DNA of 64,000 bases, taken from JAOBAU01 sp034667465 (lineage in GTDB: Bacteria > Acidobacteriota > Thermoanaerobaculia > Gp7-AA8). Every line of letters starts with the position of its first letter. The first letter of the stretch is position 1. Positions 20,308-27,786 of the stretch are shown here, piece after piece. The notes beneath the pieces are model-generated. The model worked only from the letters and a program-made list of their open reading frames with translations. It ran no database searches and was not told the DNA's origin. The DNA lies in assembly GCA_034667465.1 (NCBI GenBank), contig JAXDJV010000008.1, positions 1-64,000 on the forward strand. The letters run 5' to 3'. Made by a program: the position numbers and the translations under genes.

Positions 20308-20772
20308 TCATTTCATCCACTCGAACACCTGGTAATGGTCGCCGTTCATCCCCAGGCGGCGATACACCTCCTGCGCCGGCGTATTGCGCCGATCGACGTA
20401 AAGACGGATCCCGCGAATGGCCGGATCGCTCTCCGCAAGCGCGCGAACGTGCGCGTACAGCCCGGCGTAAATCCCGCGGCGGCGGAAGTCGGGCGCCACG
20501 TACACGCTCTGAATCCACCAGACGTTTCCGTTGCGCCAGTCGCTCCATTCGTACGTCAGCATCAGCGATGCGATGACGGCGCCGCCGCTCTCGGCGACGA
20601 AGTAACGTCCGAGCGTCGATGGCGCATCGAACACCGCCGCAACGCCGCGCGTTACGGTGTCGAAATCGAGCTCTACTTCTTCGGTCTCGCGCGCCATTGC
20701 CTGCTGAAAGGCGACGATCGTGGCGGCATCGGTACGGTCTGCGGCGCGGTAACGGATCACATCGTCGGACAT
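20308..20772 (-). CDS. GNAT family N-acetyltransferase
   Basis: A 154-residue protein. The acetyl-CoA-binding motif A is QSVYVAPDFRRRGIYAGLYAHV, matching V-x-P-x-x-R-R-x-G-x-G/I-x. The substrate-side strand GAVIASLMLTYEWSDWRNGN and the C-terminal YRRLGMNGDHYQVFEW (motif B) are also GNAT-like. WWIQSVYV resembles the group annotated as GNAT/YpeA-like acetyltransferases. Substrate unknown. ATG at 20772 is chosen; the frame extends upstream into the divergent transporter's leader. Expressed divergently from the DMT transporter. Confidence 0.88.
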   Translation of the reverse strand: MSDDVIRYRAADRTDAATIVAFQQAMARETEEVELDFDTVTRGVAAVFDAPSTLGRYFVAESGGAVIASLMLTYEWSDWRNGNVWWIQSVYVAPDFRRRGIYAGLYAHVRALAESDPAIRGIRLYVDRRNTPAQEVYRRLGMNGDHYQVFEWMK

Positions 20773-20816
20773 GGGGGCGGATGCTACTCTTCCGCGCCGT
20801 GCCCGAAAAGAGTGCG

Positions 20817-21707
20817 ATGCATCGCGCGCTGCTGTTGATGACGACATCGGCGTTCTTCTTCGGATTGATGGCCTTCTCCGCCAAGCTTGCGTCGGCGCGT
20901 CTGAGCGGACCGCAGGTGGCGATGATTCGGTTCGCCGTCGGCATCCTCCCCTGTCTCGTCGTGCCGCGCTATCGCCGCGACGCCATGACGTTCCATCGCG
21001 TCGATCTGCTGCTCTATCGCGGACTCTTCGGCGGCATCGCCGTGCTGCTTTACTTCATCGCCATCGAGCACACCTCGGTCGGCGTGGCGACGCTGCTCAA
21101 CTACACGGCGCCGATCTTCGCCGGCAGTTTCTCGGTCATTTTCATCGGTGAGCAGATCAGTCCCAAGGTGCTCTTTCCGCTGCCGGTCGCGCTCACCGGC
21201 ATCTTCCTCGTCGTCCACGCACACGCGGCACCCGGCGATCTCCTCGGCTTCGGCAGGTGGGAGCTGATCGGACTCGCATCCGGCATCTGCTCCGGCGCTG
21301 CGGTGACCGCGATGCGTGCCGCGCGACGCGGCGAGAACTCGTGGTCGGTCTACGGCAGTTTCTGTTCGCTCGGACTGCTGACGACGATGCCGCTCGGCAT
21401 CCTGACGTGGAAAACGCCGCACGCCGCCGAATGGGGATGGCTGGCCGCGACGTCGATCTGCGCGATCGTCGCGCAACTGCTGCTGACGTTCAGCCTGCGC
21501 TGGGTCGATGCGATGACGGTCGGCGTGATCTCGCAGCTGGCAGTCGTCGTGTCGATGGCGCTCGGAGCAACGTTCCTCGCCGACCGCATCACGCCGATGG
21601 CCGCGATCGGCAGCATGTTGACCATCGGCGGCGTGGTCGGCGTGACGTACGTGACGTCACTGTCGAAGCGAAAAGCGGACGCGGTCGAGATCGCGCCGGA
21701 GAGCTAG
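20817..21707 (+). CDS. EamA/DMT-superfamily transporter (RhaT/RarD-like)
   Basis: About 296 residues, ten predicted helices in two EamA repeats (about 5-135 and 150-285). Family features include FFFGLMAFSAKLAS at the start, LNYTAPIFAGSFSVIFIGEQ closing the first repeat, and TFLADRITPMAAIGSMLTIGGVVG closing the second. This family moves small metabolites or amino acids across the inner membrane. Start is uncertain: ATG 20817 (MHRALLLMTTSAFFFG) is my choice; GTG 20799 and ATG 20781 are possible but crowd the divergent GNAT start at 20772. Overlaps the converging lipoprotein gene by 4 bases. Confidence 0.88.
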   Translation: MHRALLLMTTSAFFFGLMAFSAKLASARLSGPQVAMIRFAVGILPCLVVPRYRRDAMTFHRVDLLLYRGLFGGIAVLLYFIAIEHTSVGVATLLNYTAPIFAGSFSVIFIGEQISPKVLFPLPVALTGIFLVVHAHAAPGDLLGFGRWELIGLASGICSGAAVTAMRAARRGENSWSVYGSFCSLGLLTTMPLGILTWKTPHAAEWGWLAATSICAIVAQLLLTFSLRWVDAMTVGVISQLAVVVSMALGATFLADRITPMAAIGSMLTIGGVVGVTYVTSLSKRKADAVEIAPES

Positions 21708-22399
21708 CGCTTGCAATACACGTCGTAGCTCACCGCATCAATCACTTCGACGTTCGCGGCTTTGCGCACGATGTACTCCGAGGCGCCGTAGGCGAATTTT
21801 CCGCGGGCGCCCCAGTCGTATGTGTAGCCGAGGTGCGTCCAGGGGTAACCGTCCGGCCAGCGATGGAGACCGAGTCCGCTGGACGCGATCCATGCGCGAT
21901 GTTCGGGAGTTGCGTCGGACGGGAAGTCGTTGCCGCAGGTATCGGACGATGTGTTCTCGCACGGGAATCGCGTGTCGATGCGCGGATCGGGCGCGGGACG
22001 GAAGAGATCGGCGACGCGTACGCGCATCGTGCTGAAGTACGCGGTCTCGCCGGGCGTGACCGGCGTCAGTCCGAGCAGTTGATGCAGTCGCCCGAGTACG
22101 TCGCCGTTGAACTCGCGGCAGCGGTCGCGCACTTCCGGAACGCCGGTCACCCACATCTCGCGATCGGTCGTCAGCGTTCCTTTCGCGAGCGCGGAGCCGC
22201 GCAGCGAAACGACGAGCACCGTTCCATCGGTCGAGACGAGCGGCCGCAATTCGCGAACGTGATCGCGCTGATAGACAGCGGTCTCGAACACGACCGATCG
22301 ATAAACGGCAGAGGGATCGAGCGCCGCCTGCTGCGCAGTCGTGCAGGCGGAAAGAGACAGCGCGACGGTGAGAAAAAGCGCGGAACCGATACGCGTCAT
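21704..22399 (-). CDS. Hypothetical lipoprotein
   Basis: A 231-residue protein with a lipoprotein signal (MTRIGSALFLTVALSLSAC, Cys19). The mature part is soluble with four Cys in RFPCENTSSDTCGNDFP and nearby, and several aromatic motifs (GYPWTHLGYTYDWG, FAYGASEYIVRKAANVEV). I recognise no family. The start overlaps the end of the SulP permease gene as ATGA, so it is translated with it. An accessory role to the permease is possible, but that is an inference from coupling only. Confidence 0.7.
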   Translation of the reverse strand: MTRIGSALFLTVALSLSACTTAQQAALDPSAVYRSVVFETAVYQRDHVRELRPLVSTDGTVLVVSLRGSALAKGTLTTDREMWVTGVPEVRDRCREFNGDVLGRLHQLLGLTPVTPGETAYFSTMRVRVADLFRPAPDPRIDTRFPCENTSSDTCGNDFPSDATPEHRAWIASSGLGLHRWPDGYPWTHLGYTYDWGARGKFAYGASEYIVRKAANVEVIDAVSYDVYCKR

Positions 22400-24081
22400 T
22401 CGGACGTCAGTATATGAGCGGCGCGCTCGAGCGCGATCTCCAGTGTTTTCGCGAGGTGCTCGCGGCCGCCGAGCGCCTCCAGCTTCCTCGCCCTCACGAT
22501 TGCTCTCAACGGCTGTTGCCGCACTTCGACGAGAATGAACGCCGTCCCCTGCGCGCGCGACTTCTTCGCCATCTGTTCGAGCGCGTGAATGCCGGTCGCA
22601 TCGATCACCGGCACGTTGCGCATGCGCAGGATGAAAACCTTCGGTGGCTTCGCGATCTCGGACATCACGTCTTTCAGTTTGTCGGCGGCGCCGAAGAAGA
22701 ACGGACCGTTCACTTCATAGATCTCGACGCCCGGCGGAATCTCATGGCCGCCGACGATGCGCCGCTTCTTCCGCACCTGCGTGATCTCGTCCGGATCTTC
22801 GTTGCCATCGCCGAGCTCCGACGTCACCCCTTCGATGTTCGTCACTTCGGCCATCCGCCTCATGAAGAGCAGCGACGAGATGACGATGCCGACCTGCACG
22901 GCGATGGTGAGGTCGACGAAGATCGTCAGCACGAACGTCAGCAACAGCACGACGAGGTCGCTCCGCGGCGCACGCAGCAGACCGGCGAACGATTGCCATT
23001 CGCTCATGTGATACGCGACGAGGACGAGGATCGCGGCGAGCGCGGCCAGCGGCACCATCGCCGCCCAGCGCCCGAGGAAGATGAGGATGAGGAAAAGCGT
23101 GACGGCGTGCGTTATGCCGGCGAGCGGCGTCCGTCCGCCGCTGCGGATGTTCGTCGCCGTGCGTGCGATCGCGCCGGTGGCAGGAATGCCGCCGAACAGC
23201 GGCGAGGCGATGTTCGCGACGCCCTGCGCGACGAGCTCCACGTTCGATTTGTGCCGCGTGCCGATCATGCCGTCGGCGACGACCGCGGAAAGAAGCGATT
23301 CGATCGCCGCGAGCAGCGCGATGGTGAGCGCGGGCGAAATGAAATCACGCAGATGCGACCAGGGAATGTTCGGCAGGTGCGGCGCGGGAAGCATCGACGG
23401 CACCGCGCCGAAACGCGAGCCGATCGTTTCGACCGGCAGATGAAAGATCGCCACCGCCGCGGTTGCGACGACCATCGCCACGAATGGCGCGGGAACCATT
23501 CGCGAGACGCGCGGCCAGATCAGCAGAATGAGCAGCGAGCCGGCCGCGACGAGTGTCGTCGGCACGCTGAGCGTCTGCATCTTCCCGCCATACGCGACCC
23601 ACTTGTCCATGAAGTCGGCCGGCACCGTTCCCATCTTCAGTCCGAGAAAATCCTTCACCTGCGACGAGAAGATGATCACGGCGATGCCGGAGGTGAATCC
23701 GGTGATGACCGGATACGGGATGAACTTGAGCAGCGCGCCCATGCGCGCAAGACCGAGCACGATCAGAATCGCGCCGGCCATCATCGTGCAGATGACCAGT
23801 CCGTCGTAGCCGAACTTCGTGACGATGCCGTAGACGATGACGACGAATGCGCCGGTCGGACCGCCGATCTGCACGCGGCTGCCGCCGAGCGCGGAGATGA
23901 TGAAGCCGGCGATGATGGCGGTGTAAAGGCCGCGCTCGGGCGGAACGCCGGAAGCGATGGCGAACGCCAGCGCGAGAGGGAGCGCGACGATGCCGACGAC
24001 AACGCCGGCGATCAGATCGCGCATCACCTGCTCGCGCGCGAGTCCTTCTCGAAAACAGACGATCGACTTCGGGACGAACAC
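22396..24081 (-). CDS. SulP family anion permease with STAS domain
   Basis: A 561-residue protein. The transport domain (about 20-400) opens RDLIAGVVVGIVALPLALAF then AIASGVPPERGLYTAIIAG and GSRVQIGGPTGAFVVIV, the SulP signature. The C-terminal STAS domain (about 440-555) contains FILRMRNVPVIDATGIHALEQM. The family carries sulfate, bicarbonate or dicarboxylates; sequence alone does not decide. The start used is a GTG at 24081; ATG at 24024 (MRDLIAG) is a credible alternative. It couples by ATGA to the following lipoprotein gene. The region between transport and STAS is charged and longer than usual. Confidence 0.93.
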   Translation of the reverse strand: MFVPKSIVCFREGLAREQVMRDLIAGVVVGIVALPLALAFAIASGVPPERGLYTAIIAGFIISALGGSRVQIGGPTGAFVVIVYGIVTKFGYDGLVICTMMAGAILIVLGLARMGALLKFIPYPVITGFTSGIAVIIFSSQVKDFLGLKMGTVPADFMDKWVAYGGKMQTLSVPTTLVAAGSLLILLIWPRVSRMVPAPFVAMVVATAAVAIFHLPVETIGSRFGAVPSMLPAPHLPNIPWSHLRDFISPALTIALLAAIESLLSAVVADGMIGTRHKSNVELVAQGVANIASPLFGGIPATGAIARTATNIRSGGRTPLAGITHAVTLFLILIFLGRWAAMVPLAALAAILVLVAYHMSEWQSFAGLLRAPRSDLVVLLLTFVLTIFVDLTIAVQVGIVISSLLFMRRMAEVTNIEGVTSELGDGNEDPDEITQVRKKRRIVGGHEIPPGVEIYEVNGPFFFGAADKLKDVMSEIAKPPKVFILRMRNVPVIDATGIHALEQMAKKSRAQGTAFILVEVRQQPLRAIVRARKLEALGGREHLAKTLEIALERAAHILTSE

Positions 24082-24100
24082 CTGAGTCGATTATGTCATC

Positions 24101-24868
24101 TCACTTCACGCTGAACGTCACCTTCAATTCGAAGTACGTATCGACCGCCTGGCCGTGCATCGTGCCGGGCGCGAACGTCCACTGCTGCACGGCATCGATC
24201 GCGGCCTGATTGAAAAGCGTCGACGTGCTGTTGATGACCTGCGGTTCGCGAATGCGGCCGTTGCGATCGATGACGCAGTGAACGGTGACGGTACCGCCCA
24301 TGTGCATCTTCAGCGGCAGCGCCGGATACTGCGGCGCGACGCGCGAGATGACGGTCGCCGCTCTCACATCGGCGCCCGGCGTGAAGATGACGTTCGGAAC
24401 GGGAACGGTGGCCGGTCCTTCGCCGACGCCGGGTCCGACCGGTCCAGGGCCGTCGCCGATTCCAGGGCCGGGGCCGGGATTACCGACGCCGGGTCCGGCC
24501 GGCCCGGGAGTCCCGATGTCTGCGGTCGACGTCGCGGCGACGTTCGGAATCGCATCGGGAGTCACCCGCGGCGCAACCTGCTCCGGCGGCGCGGTGACCT
24601 GCTGTTGCTGCGCCGGCCGCGGCTTCTCCGCCGGAGGCTGCGGACGCTGTACCGCTCCGCCACCGCCGCCGGGCGGCATCACGATCGGAATGATCGGATT
24701 GAACGTCTCGCTCTGGTTCGGCGCGTTGGTCGGAAAACTGATCGATGAGATTCCGGCGGTCACGGCGGCGACGACGACGAGCGTGTGCATGGCGACGGAG
24801 ATGGTGAAGAGTCCGGCCCTCCGCTGCGGGCGCTGCGAGTGAATGGCGATGACGGATGTTTCGAACAT
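24101..24868 (-). CDS. tonB: Energy transducer TonB
   Basis: A 255-residue protein. A cytoplasmic N-terminus carries Arg residues before a single membrane helix (about 22-42). A long Pro/Gly-rich periplasm-spanning region (about 60-160) has repeated PGP, GPGVG and GDGPGP units. The C-terminal TonB domain (about 170-255) shows RVAPQYPALPLKMHMGGTVT, RNGRIREPQVINSTSTLFNQ and AAIDAVQQWTFAPG. It transmits proton-motive-force energy from ExbBD to outer-membrane receptors such as the Oar-like protein at 39879. No exbBD nearby. The ATG at 24868 has AGGAGGAAACC upstream. Confidence 0.93.
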   Translation of the reverse strand: MFETSVIAIHSQRPQRRAGLFTISVAMHTLVVVAAVTAGISSISFPTNAPNQSETFNPIIPIVMPPGGGGGAVQRPQPPAEKPRPAQQQQVTAPPEQVAPRVTPDAIPNVAATSTADIGTPGPAGPGVGNPGPGPGIGDGPGPVGPGVGEGPATVPVPNVIFTPGADVRAATVISRVAPQYPALPLKMHMGGTVTVHCVIDRNGRIREPQVINSTSTLFNQAAIDAVQQWTFAPGTMHGQAVDTYFELKVTFSVK

Positions 24869-24950
24869 GGTTTCCTCCTGCCACGTTCGAGTCGCGCGCC
24901 GCGCTTGCGAAAACCGCCGCGCGCGTCGAAACTGCAACGGGAAGGTGAAC

Positions 24951-25346
24951 ATGCGGACACTGCTGCTGGTCGCGCTCTTCGTAACCTCGTGCAACACTTC
25001 GACTCCGATGACGTCGACGCTTCCTCACATTGCGGTCACGAGCGAAGGGGGAATCGCAGGCCGCGGCGTCGGCGGTCTGACGATCGATGATCCGAAAGTC
25101 ACCGCAAGCGACATGCGCCGCAGCTGCAGCGGCGGCGTGACCGATTCGGAGCGGAGCGAGCTGGCGTCGCTGTTGTCGATCGCGAGCAGCGACGCACCGC
25201 CGCCCGGCCACCCCGATCAGATTCGCTACACGATGACGGTCGGCGACAAGAGCGCGTCGTGGTACGGCGAAGAACCGCCGGCCGATCTCGCGAAGTTGTT
25301 CAAGGTGTTGTGGCGGATTCGCGCGCGCGTTCTCGGGAGCTGCTGA
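24951..25346 (+). CDS. Small hypothetical lipoprotein
   Basis: A 131-residue lipoprotein beginning MRTLLLVALFVTSCNTSTP, with the lipobox VTSC (Cys14). The mature part has two further Cys (RRSCSGGV and the terminal GSC) that could form a disulfide, and a stretch QIRYTMTVGDKSASWYGEEP followed by PADLAKLFKVLWRIRARV. I do not recognise a family. A GGGAAGGTGAAC ribosome site precedes the ATG. Divergent from tonB with 82 bases between starts, so the two may share a control region. Confidence 0.7.
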   Translation: MRTLLLVALFVTSCNTSTPMTSTLPHIAVTSEGGIAGRGVGGLTIDDPKVTASDMRRSCSGGVTDSERSELASLLSIASSDAPPPGHPDQIRYTMTVGDKSASWYGEEPPADLAKLFKVLWRIRARVLGSC

Positions 25347-25350
25347 AGCG

Positions 25351-27279
25351 CTAGTGCGCCAGCCGCCGCCGCGCGCCTTTGTGACTCGGATCGAATCGCA
25401 GCGCCTCTTCGAGCAACTCCCGCGCGTGCGGAAGATTGCCGCGGCGCGCGTTGATGTCGGCGAGAAGCACCAGCGCATCCGTTGCGTACGGCGTTTCCGT
25501 CAGTGCGGTGTCGAGCTCGCGCGTTGCTGCGTCGAAGTCGCCGCGATTGGCGGCGTTGATGGCGAGCATGATGTGCGGGCGGACGAGCCTGGTCGTCGCA
25601 GGATCGCGCGCGAGTTTCGCCAGCGCTTCGAAACCGCGCGCGTCGCCGAACGACGCGAGCACCAGCGCGGCGCCCTGTCGCACGCGAACCGCCGGATCGT
25701 TCGTCAGCGGCGCAAGCGCGTCCGCGGCGTCGCGCGCATTCGCGTAGCCGAGCGCTTCGACGGCACGCGCGCGCAGCACATCGCTCCGATCGTGCAGCAG
25801 CGGCTCAACGATCGCTGACGTCGATGCGGCGAACCGCTGGCCGAGCAGCACCGCCGCGGCGCCGCGCAGCGTCGGCGCTTCGGTAACGTCGCCGACGACG
25901 GCAGTCAATGCGCCGAGACTCGCCGCAGACGTCTTCTCATCGATGGCATCGGCGAGCCGAACACGCCGTTCGTTGCGTCGCGCTGCATTCGGCCACCACA
26001 CGCCGATCGACTTCGCGAGCGACTCCGCCGGCTTCTCCGCGTGACAGAGGCCGCACGCATTCGGCACACCGTGACGAATCGTGTTCCGCGCGTTCGGCAG
26101 ATCGATCGAGTGATCGGCGAACTTGTCGAGCACGCCGCTGAGCAGCTTCGGCATGTGACAGCCGGCGCACGTCACGCCATCGTGGTGCGTGTGTGCCTTT
26201 CCCGCCGCGACGACGTTCGCGTGACAGCTGCCGCATGCAGCGCCGTCGCCCTTCAACTCATTCGGGCCGTGTTTCTCCGCGTGCGGCGCGGTGTGACACG
26301 TGAGACAGGTCGCACCGCCGGCGCGATAACAGCGCGACTGCAGCAGCGCCTGATACTCGAACGTCGAGCTCGATGGGCGGCCGTCGGCAAAGTACTCGCC
26401 GGAACGCGCCGTGCCGTCGGTGATGACCAGCGCCTGATAGCGATCGTCGTAACGCTCGCCGGGCCGAAACTGATCGCGAGCGTCGAGCAGCGGAAAGAGC
26501 GGATCGTGCGGACCGTGACAGCGTCCGCAGATCGAGAGCGCCAGCTCTTTGTCGATGTGATCGGGACGGACGATGTCGGACTTCGATTTCGTTTCGGCAT
26601 GCCGTGCGCCCGGGCCGTGACACGCTTCGCACGCAACGCCTGCATCGGTCAGCTCCGTCGACCAGCGATGCGACGTGCGGTCGTAGCGAACGTCGACGCC
26701 GGTGGCGTGGCATTCGATGCATTCCTTGTTCGCGGTGCGCTGAAAGTTCGTCCAGAAAAACGGATGGTCGGGCGTGACGCGTCCCTGCTTCGCCTCGTTG
26801 TAGTCGACCCACGCGCCGCCGCCGGTAACGTGAAAGTAGACCGGCAACACCTGCCAGCGTCCGTCCGGCATCACCGCGACGTCGTCCTGCATCCGCTTGC
26901 CGCCGATGACCCACGAGACCGGATAGTCACGTAGTTGACCTTCGCGTCCGCGAGTACGCATCACGAACGTATCGCCGCGCCGCGACATCCACGCTTCACT
27001 CGAGTCGCCGCGAAAATGGGCGTTGCTGAATCGTCCGACGACGCTCTTCGTATCGGCCGGTGCCAGTGCACGCGCGTGCCAGTCGTGCGACCAGCGATCG
27101 AAGTTCTTCTCGTGACAATCACGACAGCTCGCCGAGCCTGCGTACGCGCTGCGCGACGGCAGCGATTCAAACTCGGAGGTAGCCGATGAAGTGGTGCTGG
27201 CCACGTGAGCCGTCGGCGTCTTCGTTTCGCGATGACACGCGACGAGAAGCAGCACCGCGGCGAGCAGCCGGCTCCGCAT
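25351..27279 (-). CDS. Octaheme cytochrome c lipoprotein with HEAT and TPR repeats
   Basis: About 642 residues. A lipoprotein-like signal (MRSRLLAAVLLLVACHRE) is followed by a multiheme region with eight CxxCH sites: CRDCH, CIECH, CEACH, CGRCH, CLTCH, CGSCH, CAGCH and CGLCH. The first half resembles the cytochrome c554/NrfB-like tetraheme fold. From about residue 450 HEAT-type repeats appear (GAAAVLLGQRF, RARAVEALGYANARDAADAL, VRQGAALVLASFGDARG), ending in a TPR. This gives an electron-carrying surface joined to a protein-binding scaffold. The ATG at 27279 overlaps the cytochrome c' stop as TGATG, so the two haem proteins are translationally coupled. Confidence 0.88.
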   Translation of the reverse strand: MRSRLLAAVLLLVACHRETKTPTAHVASTTSSATSEFESLPSRSAYAGSASCRDCHEKNFDRWSHDWHARALAPADTKSVVGRFSNAHFRGDSSEAWMSRRGDTFVMRTRGREGQLRDYPVSWVIGGKRMQDDVAVMPDGRWQVLPVYFHVTGGGAWVDYNEAKQGRVTPDHPFFWTNFQRTANKECIECHATGVDVRYDRTSHRWSTELTDAGVACEACHGPGARHAETKSKSDIVRPDHIDKELALSICGRCHGPHDPLFPLLDARDQFRPGERYDDRYQALVITDGTARSGEYFADGRPSSSTFEYQALLQSRCYRAGGATCLTCHTAPHAEKHGPNELKGDGAACGSCHANVVAAGKAHTHHDGVTCAGCHMPKLLSGVLDKFADHSIDLPNARNTIRHGVPNACGLCHAEKPAESLAKSIGVWWPNAARRNERRVRLADAIDEKTSAASLGALTAVVGDVTEAPTLRGAAAVLLGQRFAASTSAIVEPLLHDRSDVLRARAVEALGYANARDAADALAPLTNDPAVRVRQGAALVLASFGDARGFEALAKLARDPATTRLVRPHIMLAINAANRGDFDAATRELDTALTETPYATDALVLLADINARRGNLPHARELLEEALRFDPSHKGARRRLAH

Positions 27280-27722
27280 CAGTCGGTGTCTTTTACGCGG
27301 AAGCGATCGTGACAGGCGTTGCACGCCGCCCCGACGCGCGCGAACTGCGCGTCGAACGCTTTCGCATCACCCTTCTTTGCCGCCTCCGCCAGTTTCCCCG
27401 CCTCGGCACGCAACGAATCGGCGGCGGCGCGAAACTCCGGCAGCTTCTGCCACAGCTCCGCCTTCGCGCCGGTCTTCACTTTGTCGGGAGTCGTATCGGC
27501 GGGAAAGAACGCGGCGAGTCCCGCGCTCAGATCGCGAATTGACGCCGCGTGTGCGGCGAGCTGCGAGCGATCGCTGATCTGCTTCTTCACGACGAGCGAC
27601 GTCGCCGTCATGTGCGAGCCCATCGCCTTCATGACGCTCTGCCGATAGCGGACGACGTCGGCAGGCTTGTCGGCGGCGACGGCCGGCAGTGCGATGAGAA
27701 CGAGAAAGAGAAGACGTTTCAT
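27279..27722 (-). CDS. Cytochrome c' (class II cytochrome c)
   Basis: A 147-residue protein with signal peptide (about 1-17, AVAAD). It is an Ala/Lys-rich four-helix bundle with the haem site CNACHDRFR at the very C-terminus, as in cytochrome c'/c556. MGSHM near residue 35 could supply the axial ligand found in low-spin members, while high-spin c' lacks one. Class II cytochromes bind NO or act as periplasmic electron carriers. It is the first gene of a pair with the octaheme cytochrome, linked by a TGATG overlap, suggesting both work on the same electron path. Confidence 0.9.
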   Translation of the reverse strand: MKRLLFLVLIALPAVAADKPADVVRYRQSVMKAMGSHMTATSLVVKKQISDRSQLAAHAASIRDLSAGLAAFFPADTTPDKVKTGAKAELWQKLPEFRAAADSLRAEAGKLAEAAKKGDAKAFDAQFARVGAACNACHDRFRVKDTD

Positions 27723-27728
27723 GACGTG

Positions 27729-27762
27729 AAAAGGCCCGCCGTGCATGATCGCACGGCGGGCC
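27729..27762 (-). terminator. Intrinsic terminator behind the M4 protease gene
   Basis: A 12-bp perfect stem GGCCCGCCGTGC / GCACGGCGGGCC (27733-27744 with 27751-27762) and a 6-base loop. On the minus strand it is followed by TTTT. It lies between the protease stop (27787) and the cytochrome c' start (27722), so it insulates the two transcripts. Confidence 0.85.
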
Positions 27763-27786
27763 GGTTGTCAACGATGCTGACGCGAA

